NCBI GenBank assembly: GCA_963849635.1
Contig: CAWKIA010000008.1
Span: 1 to 64,000 of the forward strand
Reading direction: 5' to 3'
DNA from: CAVRUD01 sp963849635
GTDB taxonomy: Bacteria > Chloroflexota > Chloroflexia > Thermomicrobiales > UBA6265
Length of the DNA stretch: 64,000 bases
A model generated the notes under the pieces. It saw only the letters and a program-made list of their open reading frames with translations, ran no database searches and was not told where the DNA came from. This document shows positions 63,100-64,000 of the stretch, in pieces. How positions within the stretch are numbered: the stretch's first letter is position 1; every line of letters starts with the position of its first letter. The translations under genes were made by a program, and so were the position numbers.

Positions 63100-63480
63100 G
63101 CACCGCGACTTTGACGCGTCCCCGGCTGCGGCCATGCTTGCACATCCGCCGGCTCGTCAGGCCGCCCCGACTGGGCCGGGTCTCTCCTCAGCCGCCCTCC
63201 ATCGCTTCGTTCGCGCGGCGCACCATCCCCGTTGTCGACGGCTTCCCGGGCAAGTGCCTGCCGTAGCGCGGGGAGCGCCTCTGTGGCTCCCATGATTGCC
63301 AATGCCTGCGCCGCGCAGATCCGAACCAACTGTGCGGCGTCGACGGGCGACTCGATCAGCAGCGGGACGGCCGGGCGGCAGCCAGTGTAGCCCAGGGCGA
63401 GCGTCGTGCGGAGGTCCGGATCGTCCTCGATCGCGTAGCAATCGCAGAGATCGTGCCCCGCATTCGGTGACTGGGGTGGA
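63100..63480 (-). pseudogene. HEAT-repeat gene fragment
   Basis: Segments in changing frames give CYAIEDDPDLRTTLALGY, GCRPAVPLLIESPVD and LVRICAAQALAIMGATEALPALRQALA, the helix pairs of HEAT repeats. No start or stop can be fixed. It lies upstream of the propeller gene on the same strand and is cut at about 63465 by an unrelated methyltransferase end, so it is a fragment. Confidence 0.5.
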
Positions 63481-63889
63481 TCCGTCGCCGCGACAGATCG
63501 AACATGCCCGTCGGAATGTCCCGGAGGCGACCGTTCTTTGCGCGGACAAGACGGCGCTCGATCTTCCGCGCGGCCACTTTGCGGCCGTTGTCGCGTTCTA
63601 CGCGATCCTCCACGTGCCGCGCAAGGAACATCCGGCGCTCCTCGCCAACATCGCCGGGTGGCTCTGGCCTGGTGGGCTCTTGGTGGCGACCTTCGGCACC
63701 GGCGACGATCCCGGGACGGTCGAGTCCGACTGGTTGGGCGTGCCGATGTACTTCAGTGGCCACGACGCGACCACGGGGAAGCGACTCGTGGCCGATGCCG
63801 GGCTGGAGGTGCTCACGGCGGAGGAGATCACCGAGGACGAAGACGGAACGCCGGTCACGTTTTTGTGGGTGCTCGCCCAGAAGCCTTAG
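63465..63889 (+). pseudogene. 3' part of a SAM-dependent methyltransferase
   Basis: About 140 residues match a class I methyltransferase from motif II onward: VTGVDPSPRQIEHARRNVP, then VVAFYAILHVPRKEHPALL, WLWPGGLLVATFG and the C-terminal VTFLWVLAQKP. The glycine-rich SAM motif I that must precede it is absent; the upstream bases belong to the HEAT fragment on the other strand. The gene is therefore truncated at its 5' end by a rearrangement. Confidence 0.7.
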
Positions 63890-64000
63890 GTGACACCCGA
63901 GCGGAGATGCACGCGCAAGGTGCGCCGCGACATGCGCGGGTGCAGGCCATTGCCAGGCGCGTACTTTGGTGCCGCAGATTGGTTGGGGAGCTAAGGCGGA
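63890..64000. other. Window end, no gene seen
   Basis: Only 111 bases; no start with a ribosome site or recognisable protein segment. Confidence 0.3.

Overview
The window is about 64 kb of GC-rich bacterial DNA. Its gene content suggests a Chloroflexota relative, possibly Thermomicrobia-like: LuxR/NB-ARC regulators, Uma2 proteins, a MurT/GatD pair, a propionate/methylmalonyl-CoA cluster with an actinobacterial-style epsilon subunit, and many short GC-rich palindromic repeats. No rRNA, tRNA, CRISPR array or recognisable oriC was seen. The taxonomic call is inference from gene content.

Layout. 0-8 kb (minus): a small membrane protein, a LuxR/NB-ARC regulator broken by a 95-bp palindromic repeat, an inositol-monophosphatase-like gene, and two tandem double-GNAT proteins. 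8-13 kb: a class B penicillin-binding protein, the lipid II flippase MurJ and an SDR enzyme. 13-23 kb: small regulators and enzymes (TipA-type MerR, transglutaminase-like, MoaC, Uma2, histidine phosphatase, M20 peptidase, SMR transporter with TetR, HTH regulator, SRPBCC with ArsR). 23-25 kb: dnaA. 25-32 kb: divergent zinc-ribbon membrane proteins, MBL hydrolase, receiver protein, IS110 remnant, PHP phosphoesterase, phosphohexomutase, DUF402. 33-37 kb: a giant secreted Val/Thr/Pro repeat protein, then a response regulator lacking its phospho-acceptor Asp. 39-44.5 kb: propionyl-CoA to methylmalonyl-CoA genes (epsilon subunit, carboxyltransferase, mutase, epimerase). 44.6-60.7 kb: the cell-shape and peptidoglycan cluster mreB-mreC-murT and gatD-mreD-mrdA, all minus strand. 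61-64 kb: a PQQ-type beta-propeller and broken gene ends.

The most striking feature is that the cell-wall cluster is split. MurT and GatD form one enzyme and are normally adjacent, but here about 8.5 kb of plus-strand accessory genes lie between them. The inserted block encodes RDD, XpaC-like, VWA plus solute-binding, and several membrane-anchored proteins, many with 4-base overlaps. It looks like an uncharacterised envelope or stress module and is the best candidate for a novel system. A second unusual element is a repeat found at 4.5-4.9 kb and 60.9-61.3 kb; each copy carries a leftward promoter with a GAAC-N4-GTTC (LexA-type) box in a 16-bp spacer.

Many genes, including dnaA, gatD and murT, are interrupted by single-base shifts. 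Where their limits are clear the lengths mostly fit one extra base per break, often in a short homopolymer. This points to insertion-type sequencing error more than widespread gene death, so every call of pseudogene here is provisional.
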